From NCBI GenBank assembly GCA_029932445.1, contig JAOZQB010000093.1:1-10972 (forward strand): a stretch of DNA of 10,972 bases. The letters are read 5' to 3'. Below, in pieces: positions 1 through 5,643 of this stretch (positions within the stretch are counted from its first letter, which is position 1; each line of letters opens with the position of its first letter). The notes under the pieces are model-generated. The model saw only the letters and a program-made list of their open reading frames with translations, was not told the DNA's origin and ran no database searches. The position numbers and the translations under genes were made by a program. The stretch comes from Bacteroidales bacterium (GTDB lineage: Bacteria; Bacteroidota; Bacteroidia; Bacteroidales; JAADGE01).

Positions 1-59
1 ACCGTAAATCATGCTAATTATAAAATTGCTTGTTTTCAGGAAGGTAATCTGACAAGATT

Positions 60-305
60 AAACACATTGAATTAGGCGTTTATATGATAATCGTTTTGTC
101 AGTAAAAATAATAAATTAAAAATTAAAAGAATAAAGTTTTAGTCATTTGCTGATAAATTACTATTAAGGTTTACCAAAAAGATACGGTTTTTGTAAAAAT
201 AAAAAACCTTATATCATATTTCTAACATTAACAGGGACAACGGAATCAAAATTTTCTAAACTTATTAACAATTGATATTACATAAACGCCTAATTCAATA
301 AACAC
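60..305. mobile_element. MITE-like element with 18-bp terminal inverted repeats
   Basis: A perfect 18-bp inverted repeat bounds this stretch: ATTGAATTAGGCGTTTAT at 66-83 and its exact reverse complement at 282-299. The six bases AAACAC sit immediately outside both ends (60-65 and 300-305), as a target-site duplication would. The match extends to the 10 bases TAAACACATT (59-68 and 299-308), so the true duplication length is ambiguous. The 198-bp interior is very AT-rich, has no credible ORF, and contains a weaker nested inverted repeat (AAGGTTT at 166-172, AAACCTT at 204-210). Ends, size and lack of coding capacity fit a non-autonomous miniature inverted-repeat element. The family is not assignable. 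The right end lies 8 bases before the next start codon, so the promoter of that gene must lie in or beyond the element. No TAnnTTTG match was seen inside. A short open frame enters from base 1 and stops at TAG 73-75, within the left repeat. Confidence 0.6.
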
Positions 306-313
306 ATTCAAAA

Positions 314-841
314 ATGAAAATATTGTTCTCACTTATTTTTTTACTCGGTATGATACACACCAATGCACAAAGTTTTTACGATTTGGAAGCAACAACAATC
401 GACGGCAAAACCTTTAAATTTGAACAATTGAAAGGCAAAAAAGTAATGATTGTCAATACGGCATCGAAATGCGGTTTTACACCTCAATACAAAGATTTGG
501 AAAAACTGTATGAAATGTATAAAGACAGCAATTTCGTCCTTATCGGTTTTCCGGCAAATGATTTTTTAAAACAGGAACCCGGAACAAACGAAGAGATAAA
601 ATCCTTTTGTACCCTAAATTACGGCGTTACTTTTCCCATGACGGAAAAAATTCATGTTAAAGGAAAAGACATTCATCCGGTGTATCAATGGTTAACACAA
701 AAAGAAAAAAACGGTGCTTTTGATTCCAAAATAAAATGGAATTTCCAAAAATACATGATTGACGAAAACGGCAAATTGTTACAGGTTTTCCGGTCCAAAA
801 CAAAACCTTTTGATGCGAAAATCTTGAAATTATTGAAATAA
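314..841 (+). CDS. Exported glutathione peroxidase-family thiol peroxidase
   Basis: This 175-residue protein reduces hydrogen peroxide or organic hydroperoxides with a cysteine thiol. The catalytic tetrad of the GPx family is visible: Cys53 in NTASKCGFT, Gln87 in FLKQEPG, and Trp142-Asn143 in KWNF. A second cysteine, Cys99 in SFCTLNYGVTFP, sits where the resolving cysteine of thioredoxin-dependent, yeast Gpx3-like enzymes lies. The reductant is therefore probably thioredoxin-like rather than glutathione (inference from the family). Residues 1-18 look like a signal peptide: Lys2, a hydrophobic core LFSLIFLLGMI, and a TNA-Q cleavage site. This puts the mature enzyme in the periplasm. Length is about normal for the family plus the signal. 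The gene stands alone: the MITE-like element ends just upstream and a palindrome-rich stretch follows. There is no clear ribosome binding site. The family assignment is secure; the substrate is not known. Confidence 0.95.
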   Translation: MKILFSLIFLLGMIHTNAQSFYDLEATTIDGKTFKFEQLKGKKVMIVNTASKCGFTPQYKDLEKLYEMYKDSNFVLIGFPANDFLKQEPGTNEEIKSFCTLNYGVTFPMTEKIHVKGKDIHPVYQWLTQKEKNGAFDSKIKWNFQKYMIDENGKLLQVFRSKTKPFDAKILKLLK

Positions 842-921
842 GATTGATTCAAGGAAAGGACACTCAGTTTTCAGCAAAAGCAGGATAAACGATTTATTCA
901 AAGGTATTTATAAAACAATTG

Positions 922-1041
922 TTTTTTATTACTGCAAAGCAGTAAAATAATATTAACTACAGATGCAATCTGTGATTAACGAATGAATTAAAAACGACAA
1001 CACCGAAAGGTGTTGAGCTTCTGTCTGAGCTTCTGTGTTTA
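922..1041. repeat. Palindrome-rich repeat module, copy A
   Basis: This is the first of two similar copies, about 120 bp each; the second starts at 1148. It carries a chain of short inverted repeats. TTACTGC and GCAGTAA surround AAA at 929-945. A 12-bp arm pair, 953-964 with 968-979, has one C-A mismatch and one T-G wobble. CAACACC and GGTGTTG surround GAAA at 998-1015. At 1015-1033 the hairpin seen in the other copy has decayed into a direct GAGCTTC repeat. No coding frame explains it. The structure suggests a family of extragenic palindromic elements, perhaps moved by a RAYT-type enzyme or acting as mRNA 3' ends for the peroxidase gene upstream. Between the two copies, at 1062-1084, lies another imperfect hairpin (TCCG, AAGC, loop TTTA, GCTT, CGGA). 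Confidence 0.75.
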
Positions 1042-1147
1042 AAATACAAAATATCTTCGGTTCCGTTAAGCTTTAGCTTGCGGAAAATAATTGGGTCTAT
1101 GTTGATTAAATTGGGTAGAAATTATCTGCAAAATAAATATTATAATA

Positions 1148-1265
1148 TTTTTTATTACTGCAAAGCAGTAAAATAATATTAACCACAGATAAAATCTGTG
1201 GTTAATGAATGAATTAAAAACAACAACGCCAAAGGTGTTGAACTCCTGTCGGAGTTCCGGTTTAT
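1148..1265. repeat. Palindrome-rich repeat module, copy B
   Basis: This second copy of the module matches 922-1041 along its whole length with scattered substitutions and small indels. Its stems are better preserved. TTACTGC and GCAGTAA lie at 1155-1171. A perfect 13-bp arm pair is at 1178-1190 and 1194-1206 with an AAA loop. CAACGCC and GGTGTTG lie at 1224-1240, with one G-U wobble. GAACTCC and GGAGTTC lie at 1240-1257 around TGTC. The two copies differ inside the stems yet mostly keep them paired, which suggests that the folded form matters. A 67-codon minus-strand frame crosses this copy, but it is made of palindrome sequence and is not a credible gene. Confidence 0.75.
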
Positions 1266-1267
1266 AC

Positions 1268-1306
1268 ATTCTAATAACCTTATGTTGTACATAAGGTTAT
1301 TAGAAT
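1268..1306. repeat. Perfect 18-bp stem palindrome
   Basis: The arms at 1268-1285 and 1289-1306 are exact reverse complements, separated by the three bases TGT. It directly follows copy B of the palindrome module and looks like a further member of the same array. A stem this long and perfect would fold strongly in RNA from either strand. It could stop transcripts arriving from both the plus-strand peroxidase gene and the minus-strand slipin gene, but neither side has a clean T tract. A terminator role is therefore only possible. Confidence 0.7.
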
Positions 1307-1326
1307 TAAACCCCGATTTGGGTTTA
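1307..1326 (-). terminator. Possible hairpin terminator after the slipin gene
   Basis: TAAACCC (1307-1313) and GGGTTTA (1320-1326) form a 7-bp stem around CGATTT, about 60 bases downstream of the slipin stop codon. It abuts the 18-bp palindrome at 1268-1306. There is no T-rich tail in the minus-strand direction, so factor-independent termination is uncertain. It may simply be the last palindrome of the array. Confidence 0.3.
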
Positions 1327-1386
1327 TACTTTGTAAGCTCCTAAATCAATACAGACCCAAAAATATTTTTTCTTCCGATATATATT

Positions 1387-2127
1387 TTACGATTCTTTTT
1401 TCGGTCTCGGTAACACTTCTTCGGGAAACGGAAATACAATTGTTGAATTTTTTTCCGATGCGATATTTGCCAATGTTTGATACAATCGCAACTTTATGGC
1501 AGAGGGTGACTGATCCATTTTTTTACCTGCTTCCAACAATTTATCGGCTGCTTGCTCTTCAGCTTCAGCTAAAATAATACGTGCTCTTCTCGATCGTTCC
1601 GCTTCTGCTTGGTTTGCCATCATACGTCGCATGTTCTCAGGAAGTTGTATGTCTTTAATTTTCACATCAATGATTTCAATACCCCATTCTTCGGTTTGAT
1701 TATCAACAATTTCTCTGATGTTTTGTCCGATTTCTTCGCGTTTGGATAAAATAGTATCCAATTCCACTTTTCCGCAAACATCTCGCAAGGCCGATTGAGC
1801 CAATTGTGTGATTGCAAAAGGATATTCCTCTACTTCCAACACCGCTTTTTCAGGATTCGTAATTTTAAAGAATAAGACTCCGTCAATACTGCTCGGAACA
1901 TTATCCTTAGTCATCACTTCCTGCGAAAGAATATTAAATGTAATAACACGAATATCAACAACTTGCAAGGTTTCAATAATAGGAATTATCCAGCGAAAAC
2001 CCGGCTTCAGAGTTTTAACATATTTCCCGAATCGAAATTTGATACCTCTTTTATATTCAAAAATAATACGAATACCGGTAAACAAAAACACAAGGAGTAT
2101 AACTCCTAAAATAAAGATTAAACTCAT
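1387..2127 (-). CDS. Slipin / stomatin-like SPFH (band 7) membrane protein
   Basis: This 246-residue protein has the slipin layout. One hydrophobic N-terminal anchor spans residues 2-19. An SPFH/PHB domain spans about 22-180, including GIKFRFGKY, LKPGFRWIIPI and the DVKIKDIQLPENM segment. A charged, alanine-rich helix spans 170-202 (MANQAEAERSRRA), and a conserved C-terminal block is at 213-239 (LRLYQTLANIA, FPFPEEVL). Such proteins oligomerise on the inner membrane and organise membrane microdomains or modulate proteases and channels. The specific role here is unknown. Many slipins sit next to an NfeD-type partner gene; none is present in this window. A good -7 element lies 29-36 bases upstream of the start codon, so the gene probably has its own promoter. 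Length is normal for the family. Confidence 0.93.
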   Translation of the reverse strand: MSLIFILGVILLVFLFTGIRIIFEYKRGIKFRFGKYVKTLKPGFRWIIPIIETLQVVDIRVITFNILSQEVMTKDNVPSSIDGVLFFKITNPEKAVLEVEEYPFAITQLAQSALRDVCGKVELDTILSKREEIGQNIREIVDNQTEEWGIEIIDVKIKDIQLPENMRRMMANQAEAERSRRARIILAEAEEQAADKLLEAGKKMDQSPSAIKLRLYQTLANIASEKNSTIVFPFPEEVLPRPKKES

Positions 2128-2155
2128 AATATTTGATTTTAGTAAATAATTTACT

Positions 2156-2163
2156 CAAAGATA
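2156..2163 (-). promoter_or_regulatory. Bacteroidota-type -7 promoter element for the slipin gene
   Basis: On the minus strand these bases read TATCTTTG, a full match to the TAnnTTTG -7 consensus of Bacteroidota promoters. Transcription would start near 2149, giving a leader of about 20 bases before the ATG at 2127. No good TTG-type -33 element is seen at the usual distance, so the call rests on the -7 match and its position. Confidence 0.45.
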
Positions 2164-2244
2164 CAACTTTAATCCATTCGTGATACGAGGATTTTAAAAT
2201 TTTGAAAGGATTTTAAGTTTTTCCGAATTTAAAAGCAGAAAAAA

Positions 2245-3060
2245 TCAAGGATTAATCTTTTTACCGCAAAATTTACAAAATTCAGCATCGGGATCATGTC
2301 CTTCTTTTAAACAATTCGGACAAACTTGGGTGGTTATTTTTTTGGTCTTTTGCTGGTTGGTCATTTCGGATGTTACAATACCCGTAGGAACGGCAATAAT
2401 TGCATAACCCAAAATCATAACAGCACCGGCAATAAATTTCCCCAAAGCGGTTGCCGGGGCAATATCTCCGTAACCAACTGTTGTTAAAGTTACTACCGCC
2501 CAATAAATACTTTGCGGAATGCTTGTAAATCCACTTTCTTTACTTTCGACAATATACATGATTGTTCCGAGAATAATCACAATCATAATGACAAAAAAGA
2601 AAAAGACACCGATTTTTTGTCGGCTTGAAAGCATGGCTTTAACCAAAATTTGACTTTCGGAAACATAACGCGATAATTTAAAAACACGAAAAATTCGTAA
2701 CAAGCGTAATGAGCGAATAATTGCCAAGCCGGAAGAACCGCCCGGAATAAAAAATCCGATATAGGACGGAATAACCGAAAAGAAATCAATCAAGCCGTAA
2801 AAGCTGAAAATATAAACGGGTTTTTTCTTCACGAGCCAAATTCTGAGAAAATATTCTAAGGTAAAAATTCCGGTTATCCACCATTCCGAAAATGTAAGAA
2901 AAGTCCGGTATTTTTCGGAAACACTTTCAATACTTTCTGCCATAACAACGAAAGCACTGAATAAAACAGCAATTAATAAAATAATGTCAAAAGCTTTACC
3001 GGAGGGTGTATCTGCCTCAAAGACAATTTCATATAATTTCAGTTTAAAGGGCTTCTTCAT
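2245..3060 (-). CDS. Voltage-gated potassium channel-like protein with C-terminal zinc ribbon
   Basis: This 271-residue protein has the six-helix architecture of a Kv/KvAP-type ion channel subunit. Helices S1-S3 are near residues 22-42, 56-76 and 83-104. S4 is near 112-132, with a basic residue at every third position (Arg116, Arg119, Arg122, Arg125, Lys128, Arg131), which marks a voltage sensor. S5 is near 148-171. The pore loop carries TLTTVGYGD (191-199), the K+ selectivity filter, and S6 runs about 206-231. It would assemble as a tetramer in the inner membrane. After S6 the cytoplasmic tail ends in a small zinc ribbon: CPNC at 247-250 and CKFC at 262-265. The XRE regulator gene lies 36 bases upstream on the same strand, so the two are probably cotranscribed. 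Function as a K+ channel is inferred from the filter; gating is untested. Confidence 0.93.
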   Translation of the reverse strand: MKKPFKLKLYEIVFEADTPSGKAFDIILLIAVLFSAFVVMAESIESVSEKYRTFLTFSEWWITGIFTLEYFLRIWLVKKKPVYIFSFYGLIDFFSVIPSYIGFFIPGGSSGLAIIRSLRLLRIFRVFKLSRYVSESQILVKAMLSSRQKIGVFFFFVIMIVIILGTIMYIVESKESGFTSIPQSIYWAVVTLTTVGYGDIAPATALGKFIAGAVMILGYAIIAVPTGIVTSEMTNQQKTKKITTQVCPNCLKEGHDPDAEFCKFCGKKINP

Positions 3061-3096
3061 ATGAACAATTCAGTCTTAAAAAAACAGCAGGAATAA

Positions 3097-3306
3097 TTAT
3101 TTTTCTAAATCAGATTTCTCAAGAATAAATAAATCTTCAAGAGCAATGCCGAAATAATGAGCAATTTTTAAGGCAAGAAGTGTCGAAGGCACAAATTTCC
3201 CGTTTTCTACAGCATGTATTGTTTGCCTGGAAACGTGCACTTGTTTTGCCAATTCTGCCTGTGTAATTCGTTTTTTGGCTCTTTCGACTCGTATAGTGTT
3301 TTCCAT
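3097..3306 (-). CDS. Small XRE-family (Cro/CI-type HTH) transcriptional regulator
   Basis: The 69-residue protein is almost entirely one Cro/CI-type helix-turn-helix domain. The positioning helix is about residues 15-24 (TQAELAKQVH). The recognition helix is about 26-37 (SRQTIHAVENGK). They are followed by the family's usual PSTLLALKIAHYFGIALEDLF segment. It has no ligand-binding or oligomerisation domain and resembles the stand-alone YozG-like regulators. The first Met (MENTIRVERAKK) fits the start of the domain. The channel gene begins 36 bases downstream and is its likely operon partner. A GCATAC/GTATGC inverted repeat 35-63 bases upstream may be its operator. The targets are unknown. Confidence 0.9.
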   Translation of the reverse strand: MENTIRVERAKKRITQAELAKQVHVSRQTIHAVENGKFVPSTLLALKIAHYFGIALEDLFILEKSDLEK

Positions 3307-3340
3307 TCTTTTAATTTGATATTTTTATCTAAATCAAAAA

Positions 3341-3369
3341 GCATACCAAGAGAGAAATTATAAGTATGC
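3341..3369. promoter_or_regulatory. Candidate operator: spaced inverted repeat upstream of the XRE gene
   Basis: GCATAC (3341-3346) and GTATGC (3364-3369) are perfect 6-bp inverted arms separated by 17 bases, in the divergent intergenic region between the regulator and comM. The spacing and place suit a dimeric HTH regulator controlling itself. Arms this short occur by chance, so this is tentative. Nothing else in 3307-3544 is convincing. TAACTTTA at 3522-3529 is one base off the -7 consensus and could be the comM promoter. Confidence 0.25.
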
Positions 3370-3544
3370 ATATGTTATTTATTGTAAAACAATTAAACAT
3401 AAACTATACCAAAGATTTAAGTAGTTTCTTTATTTTTTATATTCTCCCGTAACTTTAAAGAAATTATTTGTAAATTCACATTTTAAAAGATAAAATTTCG
3501 AAGAAGACAATCTTAATCTTATAACTTTACATTTTTAAAAACTC

Positions 3545-5083
3545 ATGTTAGTAAAAACATACGGAAGTGCCGTTCAAGGTGTTGATGCCGTTACCATCAC
3601 CGTTGAAGTAAATGTATCCAGAGGAGCCAACTTTTATTTGGTCGGTTTACCCGATGCCGCTGTTAAAGAAAGTCAGCAACGCATCGAATCGGCATTGCGT
3701 GAACACGCTTATAAAATTCCAGGTAAAAAAGTTGTTATCAATATGGCTCCCGCGGATATTCGCAAAGAAGGTTCGGCTTATGATTTAACACTTGCTGTTG
3801 GTATTCTTGCCGCTTCGGAACAAATTAATACCGAAAATATTGATAAATATGTAATTATGGGAGAACTGTCCCTCGACGGAACACTGCAACCCATAAAAGG
3901 AGTATTACCCATTGCTATTAATGCTCGTACCGAAAAATTTAAAGGTTTTATTCTCCCGAAAGAAAATGCAAGAGAAGCTGCCGTTGTCAACAATTTGGAC
4001 GTTTACGGTGTCGAAAACATTAAAGAAGTGATTGATTTTTTTGACGGAAAAACGGAGCTTAAACCAACGGTTGTTGATACTCGAAAAGAATTTTACGAAA
4101 ACGTTAATAATACCGAACTTGATTTTGTTGATGTTAAGGGTCAGGAAAATGTCAAACGGGCATTGGAAATTGCAGCTGCCGGCGGACACAATATCATTAT
4201 GATCGGTCCTCCCGGTGCCGGAAAAACAATGATTTCCAAACGGATACCGACCATTCTTCCGCCTTTAACTTTAAACGAAGCCTTGGAAACTACAAAAATT
4301 CATTCCGTTGCCGGAAAAACAGAGCGAAATGCTTCTTTAATTACCAAACGTCCGTTTCGTTCGCCCCACCATACCATTAGTGATGTAGCATTGGTCGGCG
4401 GCGGACAATTTCCGCAACCGGGAGAAATTTCTTTGGCACATAACGGCGTTTTGTTTTTAGATGAACTTCCGGAATTTAAAAGAACGGTTTTAGAGGTCAT
4501 GCGCCAACCGCTTGAAGATCGAAAAATCACCATTTCAAGAGCCAAATTTACGGTGGAATATCCTGCCAGTTTTATGCTCATCGCATCCATGAACCCTTGC
4601 CCTTGCGGTTATTACAATCATCCTGACAGAGAATGTGTTTGCGGTGTCGGAGCCGTACAAAAATACTTGAATAAAATTTCGGGCCCTTTGCTCGACCGAA
4701 TTGATATTCATATCGAAGTTGTTCCGGTTCCTTTCGGAAAATTGTCGGATACCGCTCCGGGAGAAAATAGTGAGACGGTTAGAAAACGGGTTATTGCCGC
4801 ACGAGAAATACAAGAAAAACGTTTTGCAAAATTTAAAGAAATTCACAGTAATGCACAAATGACGTCAAAAATGATGCGTGAGTATTGTCAAATTGACCAA
4901 GCCGGAAGCGCTCTGCTTAAAAATGCCATGGAACGATTAGGATTATCGGCACGTGCTTACGACCGCATATTGAAAGTTTCCAGAACTATTGCCGATTTAG
5001 CCGGTACCGAAAACATAAAAACGGAACATCTTGCCGAAGCCATTCAATATCGAAGTTTGGATCGAGACAGTTGGGGCGGATAG
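3545..5083 (+). CDS. comM: YifB/ComM family Mg-chelatase-like AAA+ ATPase
   Basis: This 512-residue protein belongs to the ComM/YifB family. In naturally competent bacteria ComM is a hexameric helicase that drives branch migration during integration of transformed DNA; in others the role is less clear. The N-terminal Lon-S5-fold ChlI domain (about 1-165) begins with the typical MLVKTYGSAVQGVDA. The AAA+ core has Walker A GPPGAGKT at 221-228, Walker B GVLFLDELPEF at 301-311 (Asp306, Glu307), a sensor-1 Asn350 in ASMNPCPCG, and a likely arginine finger Arg385 in LLDRID. Four cysteines (352, 354, 364, 366) form the family's probable zinc site. The C-terminal Mg-chelatase domain contains LGLSARAYDRILKVSRTIADL (read as two adjoining motifs, LGLSARAYDR and ILKVSRTIADL). 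Length and start match family norms. It stands alone, divergent from the XRE gene. Confidence 0.95.
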   Translation: MLVKTYGSAVQGVDAVTITVEVNVSRGANFYLVGLPDAAVKESQQRIESALREHAYKIPGKKVVINMAPADIRKEGSAYDLTLAVGILAASEQINTENIDKYVIMGELSLDGTLQPIKGVLPIAINARTEKFKGFILPKENAREAAVVNNLDVYGVENIKEVIDFFDGKTELKPTVVDTRKEFYENVNNTELDFVDVKGQENVKRALEIAAAGGHNIIMIGPPGAGKTMISKRIPTILPPLTLNEALETTKIHSVAGKTERNASLITKRPFRSPHHTISDVALVGGGQFPQPGEISLAHNGVLFLDELPEFKRTVLEVMRQPLEDRKITISRAKFTVEYPASFMLIASMNPCPCGYYNHPDRECVCGVGAVQKYLNKISGPLLDRIDIHIEVVPVPFGKLSDTAPGENSETVRKRVIAAREIQEKRFAKFKEIHSNAQMTSKMMREYCQIDQAGSALLKNAMERLGLSARAYDRILKVSRTIADLAGTENIKTEHLAEAIQYRSLDRDSWGG

Positions 5084-5098
5084 CTAATTAAATTATTA

Positions 5099-5162
5099 AT
5101 TATGAGTTATAAATTATGATTTTGGCTGTTTGTCAAGGAATTAATAATTTAGAACTTATAAT
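5099..5162 (+). terminator. AT-rich stem-loop after comM
   Basis: The 19-base arms at 5099-5117 and 5144-5162 are inverted complements with two mismatches, separated by 26 bases. The structure begins 16 bases after the comM stop codon. It may end the comM transcript, but it is AT-rich, has a long loop and has no T tract. It could instead be part of the repeat cluster that follows. Confidence 0.3.
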
Positions 5163-5244
5163 ATTAAAACAAAGATATTAATATGATGACTTGAAGATAA
5201 ATTAGAAAACATTAAAACTAAGATATTGATACGATGACTTGGAG
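5163..5244. repeat. Two tandem 34-bp repeats carrying the left arm of a REP-like palindrome
   Basis: Bases 5163-5196 and 5211-5244 match at 30 of 34 positions and start 48 bases apart. Each contains GATGACTT, the core of the left arm of the palindrome described next. Only the second copy continues into a full right arm. The first breaks off after GAAG, so it is a half-element. This looks like partial duplication or decay of REP-like units beside the transposase remnant. Confidence 0.6.
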
Positions 5245-5257
5245 TCATCGTATCAAT
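5225..5257. repeat. REP-like palindrome, complete copy
   Basis: ATTGATACGATGACT (5225-5239) and its exact reverse complement (5243-5257) flank the three bases TGG, giving a perfect 15-bp stem. A second near-identical palindrome lies at 5517-5543. The two bracket a remnant of a REP-associated tyrosine transposase, the arrangement expected for a RAYT and its cognate REP sequences. A right-arm fragment, TCGTATCAAT, recurs at 5569-5578. Confidence 0.7.
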
Positions 5258-5286
5258 TTTAAACCGGAAGAATAAAATCCGTTAAT

Positions 5287-5531
5287 ATGAATTTTGAAAA
5301 AGGATACATATATCACATTTTCAATCAGGGAAATAACCGACAAAAAATCTTTTTTAACCGCGAAAATTATGTCTTTTTTCTTGAAAAGATACAAACTTAT
5401 ATCATTCCCTATACCGATATATTAGCAGGTGCTTAATGCCTAATCATTTCCATCTGATGGTTTATATTAAAAACATTGAATTGCCCGTTGATAAAGGAAA
5501 TGACAGTAGTAAAAGAGATACGATGACTTGA
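5287..5531 (+). pseudogene. Frameshifted and truncated REP-associated tyrosine transposase (RAYT, Y1_Tnp)
   Basis: Two reading frames together give the N-terminal half of an IS200-like Y1 transposase of the RAYT group. Bases 5287-5436 encode 49 residues beginning MNFEKGYIYHIFNQGNNRQ, with IFFNRENYVFFLEKI and PYTDILA. The frame then ends at TAA 5434-5436. The next frame, from about 5433, continues with LMPNHFHLMVYIKNIEL, which holds the HFH of the HUH metal-binding motif. One base appears lost near 5427-5433, where relatives read ILAxCLMPNHFH. The second frame ends at TGA 5529-5531, inside a REP-like palindrome. Intact relatives, as I remember them, run to about 180 residues or more. The region with the catalytic tyrosine is therefore missing and the gene is dead. 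It lies between comM and accC. Confidence 0.85.
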
Positions 5532-5543
5532 AGTCATCATATC
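5517..5543. repeat. REP-like palindrome, second copy at the end of the RAYT remnant
   Basis: GATACGATGACT (5517-5528) and AGTCATCATATC (5532-5543) pair except for one C-A mismatch, with TGA as the loop. The same arms occur at 5228-5254. The outer ATT present in the first copy is missing on the left side here, where transposase-derived sequence abuts directly. This suggests that a deletion or insertion joined the two. The loop TGA is also the stop codon of the remnant's second frame. Confidence 0.65.
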
Positions 5544-5592
5544 AATTTTTACCTTGAACTTCAAAACCTCGTATCAATAAATGCAAGGGCAA

Positions 5593-5624
5593 TTTGGAAC
5601 AACAGCCCAAAAACATTAATTTAG
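5593..5624 (+). promoter_or_regulatory. Probable Bacteroidota-type promoter of accC
   Basis: TTTG at 5593-5596 and TAATTTAG at 5617-5624 are 20 bases apart, the usual spacing between the -33 and -7 elements in this phylum. The -7 box differs from TAnnTTTG at one position. Transcription would begin near 5632, about 12 bases before the ATG at 5644. That start codon has only an AGGA one base upstream (5639-5642), too close for normal Shine-Dalgarno use. Confidence 0.4.
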
Positions 5625-5643
5625 CAGGCAAAATTTTCAGGAA

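Noticed and set aside
1066..1269. Minus-strand open frame of 67 codons between the peroxidase and slipin genes
   Set aside because: It runs across the palindromic repeat module, has low-complexity hydrophobic content and shows no recognisable family.
922..1326. CRISPR array
   Set aside because: The repeats are two long modules of hairpins plus unrelated palindromes. There is no regular short repeat with unique spacers and no cas gene.
2179..2216. Repeated GGATTTTAA between the slipin and channel genes
   Set aside because: Two short AT-rich matches are expected by chance in this base composition, and no structure links them.
5544..5640. Coding remnant between the second REP palindrome and accC
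   Set aside because: A short open frame (residues such as LELQNLVSINARAIW) exists, but it matches no family I recognise and does not continue the transposase.
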